Assembly (NCBI GenBank): GCA_964633225.1
Contig: CAZWFQ010000016.1
Location: forward strand, 1-63,730
Direction of reading: 5' to 3'
From: JAKQIM01 sp964633225
GTDB taxonomy: Bacteria > Chloroflexota > Anaerolineae > Anaerolineales > UBA4823
DNA length: 63,730 bases
Below are positions 25,009 through 33,168 of the stretch, piece by piece. Below the pieces are notes generated by a model that made no database searches, had not been told where the DNA came from, and saw nothing but the letters and a program-made list of their open reading frames with translations. The position numbers and the translations under genes are program-made. Position 1 is the stretch's first letter. Each line of letters opens with the position of its first letter.

Positions 25009-26057
25009 AGCTTTATCCCCTGGTACGCAAGTGCCTCTTCTGCCTGGAGCCCGAGCTGGCGCATGGGCTGACCCTGCAGGCGGTACGCCTGGCGGGCATG
25101 ACGGCGGCGGGGCGAGGGCTGCTGCGGGCCTGCTTTGCGGCGCCAGAGCGGCCTGTGCAGGCTTTTGGGCTGCGCTTTGCCAACCCGGTTGGCCTGGCGG
25201 CGGGCTACGATAAGGACGGATTGGGGTGGCGCGGGCTGGCGGGGTTGGGTTTTGGGCATATTGAAGTGGGCACGGTGACCCTGCGCCCACAGGATGGGAA
25301 TCTCAAACCGCGCCTCTTCCGCCTGCCCGAAGATCGAGCGGTGATCAACCGCATGGGCTTCCCAGGCAAGGGGGCTGATTTTGTGGCCCGGCGCTTGCAG
25401 GGGCAGCGCCCGGCGGGCCTGGTGTTGGGGGTCAATATTGGAAAGAACAAGGATACTCCCTTGGAAGAAGCGGCTCAAGATTACCTGGGCCTGATGCGCA
25501 TCTTTGCACCGCTGGCAGATTACCTGGCGGTCAACGTCAGCTCGCCGAACACGGTTGGGCTGCGCCGCCTGCAAGGGCGTGATGCATTGGAGGCCCTGCT
25601 GGGGGCCCTGGCGCAAGAGCGGCAAGTGCAAGTGCAAACCCTGGGGCGGGCGGTGCCGGTGCTGGTGAAGCTGGCACCCGACCTGGAAGAGGCCGAGCTG
25701 GAGGATGCGCTGGCGGCGGTGCAGTGCAGCGGGATGGACGGGGTGATCGCCACCAACACGACCATCCAGCGCAGCGGGTTGATCTCGCCGCACGCCAAGG
25801 AGGGCGGCGGATTGAGTGGGGCGCCGTTGTATGCGCGCAGCCTGAAGATGGTGAGGCGGATTGGGGAGCTGACACAGGGGCGGCTGCCGGTGGTGGGGGT
25901 GGGGGGCGTGATGGGGGCGGAGGAGGCGCGGACGATGCTGGAGGCGGGGGCAGCCCTGGTGCAGGTCTATACGGGGCTGATCTATGAGGGCCCGGGGTTG
26001 GTGAGGGGGATGGTGGGGGAGATGGCAGGCAGCATACAGGGATGTGAACCAGGATAG
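25005..26057 (+). CDS. pyrD: Dihydroorotate dehydrogenase (quinone), class 2
   Basis: Oxidises dihydroorotate to orotate using FMN and passes electrons to membrane quinone. Class-2 features are the amphipathic N-terminus (YPLVRKCLFCLEPELAHGLT), the FMN-site blocks GLAAGYDKDG and NRMGFPGKG, and the catalytic-base Ser in NVSSPNT (class 1 would have Cys). The GTG start overlaps the pyrFE stop as GTGA. The 350-residue length is normal. It completes the pathway from carbamoyl aspartate formation to UMP in one operon; carbamoyl phosphate synthetase is not in the window. Confidence 0.94.
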   Translation: MKLYPLVRKCLFCLEPELAHGLTLQAVRLAGMTAAGRGLLRACFAAPERPVQAFGLRFANPVGLAAGYDKDGLGWRGLAGLGFGHIEVGTVTLRPQDGNLKPRLFRLPEDRAVINRMGFPGKGADFVARRLQGQRPAGLVLGVNIGKNKDTPLEEAAQDYLGLMRIFAPLADYLAVNVSSPNTVGLRRLQGRDALEALLGALAQERQVQVQTLGRAVPVLVKLAPDLEEAELEDALAAVQCSGMDGVIATNTTIQRSGLISPHAKEGGGLSGAPLYARSLKMVRRIGELTQGRLPVVGVGGVMGAEEARTMLEAGAALVQVYTGLIYEGPGLVRGMVGEMAGSIQGCEPG

Positions 26058-26107
26058 CGTGGGGCCTGAGGGGGCGGGAAAAAGGCAGCGGGATAGCAAA
26101 TAAGTAC

Positions 26108-26139
26108 TTGACATTTGAAATGAAAAATTATATAATTTT
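26108..26139 (+). promoter_or_regulatory. Perfect consensus promoter with AT-rich palindrome
   Basis: TTGACA (26108-26113), 17 bases, TATAAT (26131-26136). A perfect 16-base palindrome AAAATTATATAATTTT at 26124-26139 covers the -10 box. A perfect promoter under an AT-rich palindrome, right before a ROK repressor gene, suggests autoregulation and induction of the amino-sugar operon. The next start codon (26212) is about 70 bases after the transcription start. Confidence 0.75.
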
Positions 26140-26211
26140 GTTTGTTAGTACAATGGATTTACAAAGTCACTGGCGTTACCTCAATCACATGCTCGATAGG
26201 CCTGGTGTCAA

Positions 26212-27360
26212 ATGGAAAAAGCCACTTACCAACAAACCAAACAACATAACCGCGACCTGGTGCTGCGGACGATCTTCGCCAACGAGTCGATCAGCCGGGC
26301 AGAGGTGGCACGCGTTACCCGGCTGACCCGTACCACGGTCTCGGAGGTGGTCAACGGCCTGTTGGCCGAGGGCCTGGTGGAAGAGGTGGGGCGGGGCGAG
26401 TCTTTGGGGGGAAAATCGCCGATCTTATTGAGCATTGTGGCCGATTCGCGTTACCTGATTGGGTTGAACCTGGGCCAGGATAAATTGGTGGGGGCGATTG
26501 TGAATTTGCGGGGCGAGATCAAAGAAACGGTGGAAGTGCCGGTGCCCGAGGGGGATGGAAAGGATGCGCTTGAAGCGGTGTACCAGATCATCGCTCAACT
26601 GCTGCGCAAAAAACTCAAGCCGATCGTGGGCATTGGGGTGGGCACGCCGGGGTTGGTTTGCACCCGGGAGGGTGTGGTGTTGAATGCGGTCAACCTGGAC
26701 TGGCAGGACCTGCCGTTGGGCGACCTGCTGCAGAAAAAATTCAAGATCCCGGCTTTGATCTTGAACGACAGCCAGGCGGCTGCCATTGGCGAGTTTGTTC
26801 ACAGCAATATTGCCAACCTGGATGAAAACCTGATCGTGGTCAATATTCAGCACGGGATTGGGGCTGGAATCTTGATCAATGGGCAGTTGTTCCAGGGGGA
26901 TGGGGGCGGGGCAGGTGAGATTGGGCACGTGGTGGTGCAGGAGGATGGAGAGCTGTGCCGCTGTGGTAAGCGGGGCTGCCTGGAAACGGTGGCTAGCGCA
27001 CATGCGGTGCTGCACCAGTTGAAGATGACCTCCATCGAGCAGGCCGTGGCGGCCTTTGAGGCTGGGGATGAAAATACCCGCGGGACGGTTGCGAAAGCTG
27101 CTCATTACCTGGGCATTTCTCTGGCGCACTTGATTGGGATCCTGAACATTCAAAAGATCATCCTGACCGGCGATATGACCCGTTTTGGGGAGGGCTGGTT
27201 GGAGATGGTGAACTCGACGATGCAAAATGCGGCCCTCTCGCGCCTGGCTGAGAACACCCAGCTTGGTTTGGGTACCCTGGATTACCAGGCCTGTATCCTG
27301 GGGGCGTCTGCTTTTTTGCTGCTGGATAATTATTCCCTGCTGTTCACCCGCGAGAATTAA
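26212..27360 (+). CDS. ROK-family transcriptional repressor (NagC/XylR type)
   Basis: DNA-binding regulator controlled by a sugar or amino sugar. Residues about 12-65 form a winged helix-turn-helix (SISRAEVARVTRLTRTTVSEVVNGL); the rest is a ROK sugar-kinase fold with the zinc motif CRCGKRGCLE. It is the first gene behind a perfect promoter and a palindrome and should control the following seven genes. Among ROK regulators, NagC responds to GlcNAc-6-phosphate; the deacetylase and NagZ-like genes downstream favour an amino-sugar inducer here (inference). Confidence 0.9.
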   Translation: MEKATYQQTKQHNRDLVLRTIFANESISRAEVARVTRLTRTTVSEVVNGLLAEGLVEEVGRGESLGGKSPILLSIVADSRYLIGLNLGQDKLVGAIVNLRGEIKETVEVPVPEGDGKDALEAVYQIIAQLLRKKLKPIVGIGVGTPGLVCTREGVVLNAVNLDWQDLPLGDLLQKKFKIPALILNDSQAAAIGEFVHSNIANLDENLIVVNIQHGIGAGILINGQLFQGDGGGAGEIGHVVVQEDGELCRCGKRGCLETVASAHAVLHQLKMTSIEQAVAAFEAGDENTRGTVAKAAHYLGISLAHLIGILNIQKIILTGDMTRFGEGWLEMVNSTMQNAALSRLAENTQLGLGTLDYQACILGASAFLLLDNYSLLFTREN

Positions 27361-28742
27361 TGGCGATGAAACTGATCGAGCCGCAGATACTGCCGCCTTT
27401 GGACGAAGGTTTTCGCCCGGCTGTTTTGGCGAACCGCCACTTCCGGCGCGAGGCCCAGCAAGTGGGAACGCGGGCGGTGATTGGCCTGCAAAGGAACGGC
27501 AGCGGGTTTACGCGCTTTGAGACGTTTCTTTATCCAGAGGGGCACCCGGATTTTGAGGCCAATTACGAGTATGTGGAACGGATCGTGAAGTTCTTGCTGT
27601 GGCAGGTGGGTGGGCATACGGTTTACTTTGGCGGGCCGAGCAAGATCGGCGAGCACCTGGGCCAGGTTTATGCCGAGGGCGGTGTGCGTCACTTCGATTG
27701 TCATTTTATGGGCCAACAAGTGTATGAGCGACCCTTCTCGATCGTGGCCTGCGGCGTGGACGAAGTGCCCCCCACGTGCGAGGCAGGGAAGCCCCTGGGC
27801 CGTAATTTGAACGGCTGCCGGATTGGCTTTGACCTGGGGGCCTCGGATCGCAAGGTGAGCGCGGTGGTAGACGGCGTGCCGGTCTACAGCGAAGAGGTGA
27901 TCTGGGAGCCGCGCAAAAATGCAGATCCGGAATACCACTATGGCGAGGTGATGGCGGCATTGAGCAGCGCGGCCAGCAAGATGCCACGCGTGGATGCGAT
28001 CGGCGGCAGCTCGGCGGGGATTTACATTGATAACCGTCCGATGGTGGCTTCGCTGTTCCGCGGCATCCCCCCTGAGAAATTTGGTCAGATCCAAAATATG
28101 TTCCTGCGCATTCGTGACGCGTTGGGGGTGCCGCTGGAAGTGATCAACGACGGCGATGTGACCGCACTGGCTGGTTCGATGTCGATCGGTCAGAACGGCA
28201 TCCTGGGGATTGCCCTGGGTTCCAGCGAAGCGGTGGGCTACGTTAGTATGGATGGGCACATCATGGGCTGGCTGAACGAACTGTGCTTTGCGCCGGTGGA
28301 TTACAGCCCCAAGGCCCCGGTGGATGAATGGTCGGGCGACCAGGGCTGCGGATCGTCTTACTTCTCGCAGCAGTGCGTTTTCCGCCTGGCGCCGGCGGCG
28401 GGGATTGAGATCCCGGCGGGGGTGACGGATGCCGAGAAGCTGAAATTTGTTCAGGGCCTGCTCGAGGCGGGTCACGCCGGGGCTTTGAAGATCTGGCAGA
28501 GCATGGGCGTTTACCTGGGTTACGGGATTGCCCATTACGCCGATTTTTACGATATCAAGCATGTGCTGATCTTGGGCCGCTGCACCTCTGGGCGGGGCGG
28601 CAGCCTGCTGTTGGAAGGCGTGCAGAAGGTATTTGACGTGGAATTCCCCGAGCTGGTGGGTCAGATTGAGCTGCATTTGCCCGATGAAAAGATCCGCCGG
28701 GTGGGGCAATCGGTGGCGGCAGCCAGTCTTCCAGTGGCGTGA
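27360..28742 (+). CDS. ROK/ASKHA sugar-kinase-like protein
   Basis: A 460-residue protein with the ASKHA phosphate motif GFDLGASDRKVSAVVDG near residue 160 and a second nucleotide-binding segment around EVINDGDVTALAG, whose Asp is the usual catalytic base. It differs from ordinary ROK kinases (about 300 residues) by an N-terminal extension of about 150 residues, and I do not see the CxCGxxGC zinc motif. A role as amino-sugar kinase fits the cluster, but the divergence leaves room for a sensor or non-kinase function. The ATG overlaps the stop of the repressor gene by one base; an ATG at 27366 is an alternative. Confidence 0.75.
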   Translation: MAMKLIEPQILPPLDEGFRPAVLANRHFRREAQQVGTRAVIGLQRNGSGFTRFETFLYPEGHPDFEANYEYVERIVKFLLWQVGGHTVYFGGPSKIGEHLGQVYAEGGVRHFDCHFMGQQVYERPFSIVACGVDEVPPTCEAGKPLGRNLNGCRIGFDLGASDRKVSAVVDGVPVYSEEVIWEPRKNADPEYHYGEVMAALSSAASKMPRVDAIGGSSAGIYIDNRPMVASLFRGIPPEKFGQIQNMFLRIRDALGVPLEVINDGDVTALAGSMSIGQNGILGIALGSSEAVGYVSMDGHIMGWLNELCFAPVDYSPKAPVDEWSGDQGCGSSYFSQQCVFRLAPAAGIEIPAGVTDAEKLKFVQGLLEAGHAGALKIWQSMGVYLGYGIAHYADFYDIKHVLILGRCTSGRGGSLLLEGVQKVFDVEFPELVGQIELHLPDEKIRRVGQSVAAASLPVA

Positions 28743-28768
28743 TAAGACTTGAGAAAAGGGATTTGACG

Positions 28769-29620
28769 ATGAAGTGTGATCAAGATACGGCTGAGATTTA
28801 TGTTCCGGATGGCGAACCGGTTGAGAAGGCATTGGCCCGCACCACGCACCTGTGCGTTTCGGCGCACCAGGACGATATCGAGATCATGGCGGCCCAACCG
28901 ATATTGGAGTGCTTCCAACAGCCCGGCAAGTGGTTCACGGGTGTGGTGGTGACGGACGGGCGGGGTTCGCCGCGCAACGGGCTGTACCAGGATTATGACG
29001 ATGAAGCGATGCGCGTGGTGCGGTTCAAGGAGCAGCGCAAAGCGGCCTACGTAGGTGAATATGCAGCCCAGGTGATGTTGGACTTCCCCAGCAAGGTGGT
29101 GAAGGATGCCTCCCGGCAGGAACCGGTGGATGATTTGGCCCAGGTGCTGCGCGCCGCCCGCCCGCAGGTGGTGTACACGCATAACCTGGCGGATAAGCAC
29201 GATACCCACGTGGCGGTTGCCTTGCGGGTGATTGCAGCGCTGCGCAAGCTGGAGCCGGCTGAACGCCCAGAGCGGCTGGTGGGCTGCGAGGTGTGGCGGG
29301 CGCTGGATTGGATGGTAGATGCGGATAAGGTGGTGTTGGATGTGACCGAGCATGAAAATCTGCAAGCGGCCTTGTTGGGCGTGTTTGATTCGCAGATTGT
29401 GGGCGGCAAACGCTATGACCTGGCGTCGATGGGCCGCCGGCGTGCCAACGCCACCTATTTTGAATCGCACGGGGTAGACCGCACCACGGGATTGTCTTAT
29501 GCCATGGATTTAACGCCCCTGATGAATGATCCGGCCAAAGAACCGGGCGAATTTGCCCAGGCATACATTAACCGCTTTGCACTGGATGTATCGCAACGGC
29601 TTGAAAGGATGGGAAAATAA
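28769..29620 (+). CDS. PIG-L/LmbE-family deacetylase
   Basis: Zinc-dependent enzyme family that removes N-acetyl groups from GlcNAc-containing compounds. The metal motif reads SAHQDDIE (His33), where Gln replaces the usual Pro of AHPDD; a later metal His is in the TVYTHNLADKHDTHVAVA-like block (THNLADKHDTH). The length of 283 residues is typical. The ATG at 28769 is preferred because AAAAGGGA precedes it and an upstream GTG at 28739 lies inside the previous gene. In this cluster it probably deacetylates an imported GlcNAc-containing sugar. Confidence 0.88.
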   Translation: MKCDQDTAEIYVPDGEPVEKALARTTHLCVSAHQDDIEIMAAQPILECFQQPGKWFTGVVVTDGRGSPRNGLYQDYDDEAMRVVRFKEQRKAAYVGEYAAQVMLDFPSKVVKDASRQEPVDDLAQVLRAARPQVVYTHNLADKHDTHVAVALRVIAALRKLEPAERPERLVGCEVWRALDWMVDADKVVLDVTEHENLQAALLGVFDSQIVGGKRYDLASMGRRRANATYFESHGVDRTTGLSYAMDLTPLMNDPAKEPGEFAQAYINRFALDVSQRLERMGK

Positions 29621-29730
29621 TCTGCGATGTGATTTCGATCGTCCTGCAGAAAGGAGAATGGAGAAACAGAAGTATTGGCAAGGCCCAGTTGGTTAAGTTT
29701 GAATTCTATTTCTATCCTAAGGAGAAGAAT

Positions 29731-31083
29731 ATGCACAAGAAACTGTTCGTTGCTCTTTCAATTTTGATACTGGCCAGCATGCTCTTGACCGCATGCAGCC
29801 CCAAAGTGGCCCCCACCGAGGTGGTGGCTGAGCCCCAGGCTACCGAAGCCCCTGCGGCCGCAACCCCTGTGACCCTGAAGATCTACCTGCTGGATTACAC
29901 GCCCGACACGATTGCCTGGTTGAAGAGCGAGATCAACCCGGCCTTCGAAGCTGCTCACCCTGGTGTGACGGTCGAGATCACCGAGGGTTCCTGGTCTGGT
30001 TGGGACACCACCTTCAGCGGCTTCTTCGCAGCCGGCGAAGGCCCCGACATCATCAACCTGGGCTCTGAAATGAACACCCTGTACGGTGAGAGCCTGGCCA
30101 ATATGGACGAATACCTGGGCGAAGCCGCCTGGGCAGACATCAAGAACTTCGGCCCGGCCCTGGCCAACGCCACGTATGACGGCCACCTGCGCGGTCTGCC
30201 GATCTTTACCGCCCCGCGCTACGTTTTCTGCCGCACCGACCTGATGGAAGCTGCTGGCTGGACGGGCGGGACGCCGCAGAATTTTGCGGAATGGATTGAC
30301 TTTGCGGGCCAGGCTTCTGAGATCGACGAAGCAACCAACTCATTGAAGCAGCAGGCCCTGGTGCCGGTGGACGCCGGCTCGATGGCCGACTGGCAGTGGT
30401 GGCTGTTGGTCTTCTACTCCCTGGGCGGCGAGCTGTACAAAGCCGATGGCAGCCCCAACTTTGATTCCCCCGAAGCCCTGGCAGCCACCCAGTTCATGCT
30501 CGACATGCGCCAGGCCACTTACGGCGCGGCCTCGGATGCAGTGGGCGCACTGCCCACCGGACAGGGTTCTGTGATTGACGTGGATGATGCCACCGGTGCC
30601 AACAACGGCGCCGTCTGCCTGGCGCACTCTGGTTGGGCCGCCCCGGCCTTTGACCGCCCGGTGTGGAGCAATGTTTCCATCGAGCCGTTCTACGGCGACC
30701 CGGCGAACTTCCCCAACAGCAAGCCGGTAGTGCTGGCCTTCAATGACTGGCTGGCGGTGGCTGATTACAGCCCCAACAAAGAGCTGGCCGCTGAGTGGCT
30801 GAAAATGGCCTTCAGCAAAGAAGCCAATCACAAGTGGAACGAGACCATGGGCCTGATCCCTGCCCGCAACGATGCCCAGTACGGCTACGTGACCGATTCG
30901 CCGCAGCTCAAGCTGGAAGCTGAGCTGGCTGCCCAGTACGGCGTTGGTTTTGCCGGGATTGAGGAAGCCGCCAAGCTTTCGACGATCATGCAGGATGCCC
31001 TGGGCAAGCTGATTGCCGAAGAGCTGACCGCCGAAGAAGTTGTGGCTACGATCCAAGAACAGTACGCTGCTGCACTGAAGTAA
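29731..31083 (+). CDS. Sugar ABC transporter substrate-binding lipoprotein (family 1)
   Basis: Extracellular sugar-binding protein of 450 residues with a signal peptide and lipobox LTAC, a short Ala/Pro/Glu linker and a family-1 fold (FAAGEGPDIINLGSEMNTLY near residue 100). A strong AAGGAG is 7 bases before the ATG at 29731, which fixes the start. It is followed by a stem-loop and two permease genes. With the neighbouring deacetylase, kinase-like protein and NagZ-like enzyme, GlcNAc, chito-oligosaccharide or cell-wall sugar is the likely ligand. Confidence 0.9.
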   Translation: MHKKLFVALSILILASMLLTACSPKVAPTEVVAEPQATEAPAAATPVTLKIYLLDYTPDTIAWLKSEINPAFEAAHPGVTVEITEGSWSGWDTTFSGFFAAGEGPDIINLGSEMNTLYGESLANMDEYLGEAAWADIKNFGPALANATYDGHLRGLPIFTAPRYVFCRTDLMEAAGWTGGTPQNFAEWIDFAGQASEIDEATNSLKQQALVPVDAGSMADWQWWLLVFYSLGGELYKADGSPNFDSPEALAATQFMLDMRQATYGAASDAVGALPTGQGSVIDVDDATGANNGAVCLAHSGWAAPAFDRPVWSNVSIEPFYGDPANFPNSKPVVLAFNDWLAVADYSPNKELAAEWLKMAFSKEANHKWNETMGLIPARNDAQYGYVTDSPQLKLEAELAAQYGVGFAGIEEAAKLSTIMQDALGKLIAEELTAEEVVATIQEQYAAALK

Positions 31084-31101
31084 GCTTTCCCGTATGCTCA
31101 A

Positions 31102-31134
31102 GGGTTGGGCAGGGAGCAATTCCCTGCCCAACCC
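31102..31134 (+). promoter_or_regulatory. Stem-loop between sugar-binding protein and permease genes
   Basis: A perfect 14-bp stem (31102-31115 with 31121-31134) around the loop GCAAT, followed by CTTTCT. It repeats the arrangement at 2936-2969 in the other ABC operon: likely partial termination or 3'-end protection that raises binding-protein output over permease output. Confidence 0.75.
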
Positions 31135-31159
31135 CTTTCTACACAGTTGTAGGTGCCTT

Positions 31160-32314
31160 ATGCCTGAAAATCCATATCTAAATGTCTTGTTCATGGCCGT
31201 GGCAGCCATACTATTTATTATCGTATGCTGTTACGGGCTGGGCTCGCTGGCGCGCTGGATCGGAAAGCTGCGCGGCGCCTCGCCAAAGAATCAGGAAAAC
31301 ATCTTTGCGGGGTATTTCTTTGCGGCTCCGTGGATTGTCGGCTTTCTCATTTTTGTGATCGTGCCGATGGCGTTTTCGCTTTATTGGAGCTTTACCGACT
31401 ACCGGGTGACCGCCAGCGAGCCGGCGAGTTGGATTGGGCTTGATAATTACACGCAATTATTGTTCAATGATGATTATTTTCGCGCTTCGCTGGTCAACAC
31501 CCTGTATTTGACCGTCATCGGGCTGCCTTTGCAAATGGCGGCGGCCCTGATCCTGGCGGTGCTGTTGAACCAGAAAATGCGCGGTGAACGTTTCTTCCGC
31601 ATGGCGTTTTACCTGCCGGTGGTGCTGGGGTTCAACACGGCGGTGCTGCTGTGCTGGCGGCTGATGTTGAATACGGGCACAGGCATCATCAACCAGATCA
31701 TCCGGGCGGTGACCACGGCGGTTCCGGCGCTGGGATATGCCAACCGGGTGATCATTCACATTCAAGAGATCATCACGGCGGCCTTTTTGGGCCTGAACAC
31801 GGGCAAGTTCAACCTGCTGAGCAAAGTGATTGAGGCCGGGCTGCCGGAGGCCAACCGCGTTCCGCTGTGGGTGCAGAGCCCGCTGTGGACCAAGATGTCG
31901 GTCATCTTGCTGATGGTGTGGGGCTGTGGATCGATGATGTTGATCTTCCTGGCCGGGCTGAACAATATCCCCAAAGAGCTGCACGAAGCGGCCGAGGTGG
32001 ACGGGGCTTCTGGCTGGCAGCGTTTCTGGAAGGTCTCGTTCCCGCTGTTAACGCCCTATGTTTTCTATAACCTGGTGGTGGGGCTGATTGCAGCGCTGCA
32101 AATCTTTGAGCCGATCTTCGTCTTGTACCGTGATAACCAACCCCTGGTATCTTCGACCATTTCGATGGTGTATTACCTGTGGCAAAAAAGCTTCAGCCAC
32201 TTTGAGATTGGCTATGGCTCTGCCATCTCGTGGGTGATCCTGGTGATCATTTTGATCATCACCGTGATCCAGTTCAAGCTCCAGGATCGCTGGGTAACGT
32301 ACGACGTTTATTAG
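31160..32314 (+). CDS. Sugar ABC transporter permease, MalF/UgpA type
   Basis: A 384-residue membrane protein with about seven hydrophobic segments; the EAA loop reads EAAEVDGASGWQRFWKVSFP. An extra membrane segment at about 8-28 and a stretch of some 60 residues between the later segments (around IITAAFLGLNTGKFNLLSKV) make it longer than the usual 290-310. The ATG at 31160 is a reasonable start though its ribosome-binding site (AGGTG) is weak. It is paired with the next permease; no ATPase gene accompanies them. Confidence 0.88.
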   Translation: MPENPYLNVLFMAVAAILFIIVCCYGLGSLARWIGKLRGASPKNQENIFAGYFFAAPWIVGFLIFVIVPMAFSLYWSFTDYRVTASEPASWIGLDNYTQLLFNDDYFRASLVNTLYLTVIGLPLQMAAALILAVLLNQKMRGERFFRMAFYLPVVLGFNTAVLLCWRLMLNTGTGIINQIIRAVTTAVPALGYANRVIIHIQEIITAAFLGLNTGKFNLLSKVIEAGLPEANRVPLWVQSPLWTKMSVILLMVWGCGSMMLIFLAGLNNIPKELHEAAEVDGASGWQRFWKVSFPLLTPYVFYNLVVGLIAALQIFEPIFVLYRDNQPLVSSTISMVYYLWQKSFSHFEIGYGSAISWVILVIILIITVIQFKLQDRWVTYDVY

Positions 32315-32324
32315 GAGAAGCAAA

Positions 32325-33167
32325 ATGAAACGCTATTGGCCAATTATCAAAGGCATTTTGCTTTACCTCTTCCTGACCGGCGCCAGCCTGGTGATGAGCT
32401 TTCCCTTGTTTTGGATGATCTCCTCCTCACTCAAGACACTTGAAGAGACCAACTCGCCCGGCATTGTTTGGATCCCCAAGCAGATCTCCTGGGAGGCCTA
32501 CACCGGCATCTTCCAGAACTACGATTTTTTGCGCTCGTACTTCAACTCGGTATTCTACGTAACCCTGGCGTTGGTGGGGACGCTCCTGTCGATTGCGGCG
32601 GTATCGTATGCCTTCAGCCGGATCGAGTGGCCGGGGAGGAACGTGGTCTTCTTTTTGATGCTAGCCACGATGATGGTGCCCCCGCAGGCCCTGATCGTGC
32701 CGCAGTACGTTTTCTTCAACAAGCTGGACTGGATCGGCACCTTCAACCCGATCGTGATCCCGGGGTATTTTGCCGGCGGTGCGGCGATGGTCTTCTTGCT
32801 GCGCCAGGCCATGGCGCAAATCCCCAAAGAATTGGACGAGTCGGCCTACGTAGACGGGGCCGATCACATCCAAATCTGGTGGCAGATTGTGATGCCCCTG
32901 GTGAAGGCGCCGATGGCGACGATAGCCACCTTCTTGTTCGTTGGCTTCTGGAACAGCCTGTTGACCCCTTTGATGTACCTACAAACGATTGACCTGTACA
33001 CCCTGCCGGTCTACGTCACCACGCTGTACAATATCAACAACACGGTCCAGCCGTGGCCCACCATCATGACGGCGGCGGTGCTGACCACGGTGCCCCTGCT
33101 GGTGGTCTTCTTCTTTGCACAGCGCTTCATCCTTGAAAGCGTGGTCATCTCTGGTTTGAAGGGTTAA
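32325..33167 (+). CDS. Sugar ABC transporter permease, MalG/UgpE type
   Basis: A 280-residue partner permease with six hydrophobic segments and the EAA loop ESAYVDGADHIQIWWQIVMP. The preceding TTAGGAGAAG provides a good ribosome-binding site. The importer lacks an ATP-binding subunit in this cluster, so it must borrow one encoded elsewhere, as MsmX-type shared ATPases do in other bacteria (known); that this happens here is inference. Confidence 0.92.
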   Translation: MKRYWPIIKGILLYLFLTGASLVMSFPLFWMISSSLKTLEETNSPGIVWIPKQISWEAYTGIFQNYDFLRSYFNSVFYVTLALVGTLLSIAAVSYAFSRIEWPGRNVVFFLMLATMMVPPQALIVPQYVFFNKLDWIGTFNPIVIPGYFAGGAAMVFLLRQAMAQIPKELDESAYVDGADHIQIWWQIVMPLVKAPMATIATFLFVGFWNSLLTPLMYLQTIDLYTLPVYVTTLYNINNTVQPWPTIMTAAVLTTVPLLVVFFFAQRFILESVVISGLKG

Positions 33168-33168
33168 C

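Noticed and set aside
26108..26211. Start of the ROK-region coding frame at 26108
   Set aside because: The codons 26108-26211 in that frame overlap the promoter and palindrome; the ROK protein has its helix-turn-helix in the frame starting at 26212.
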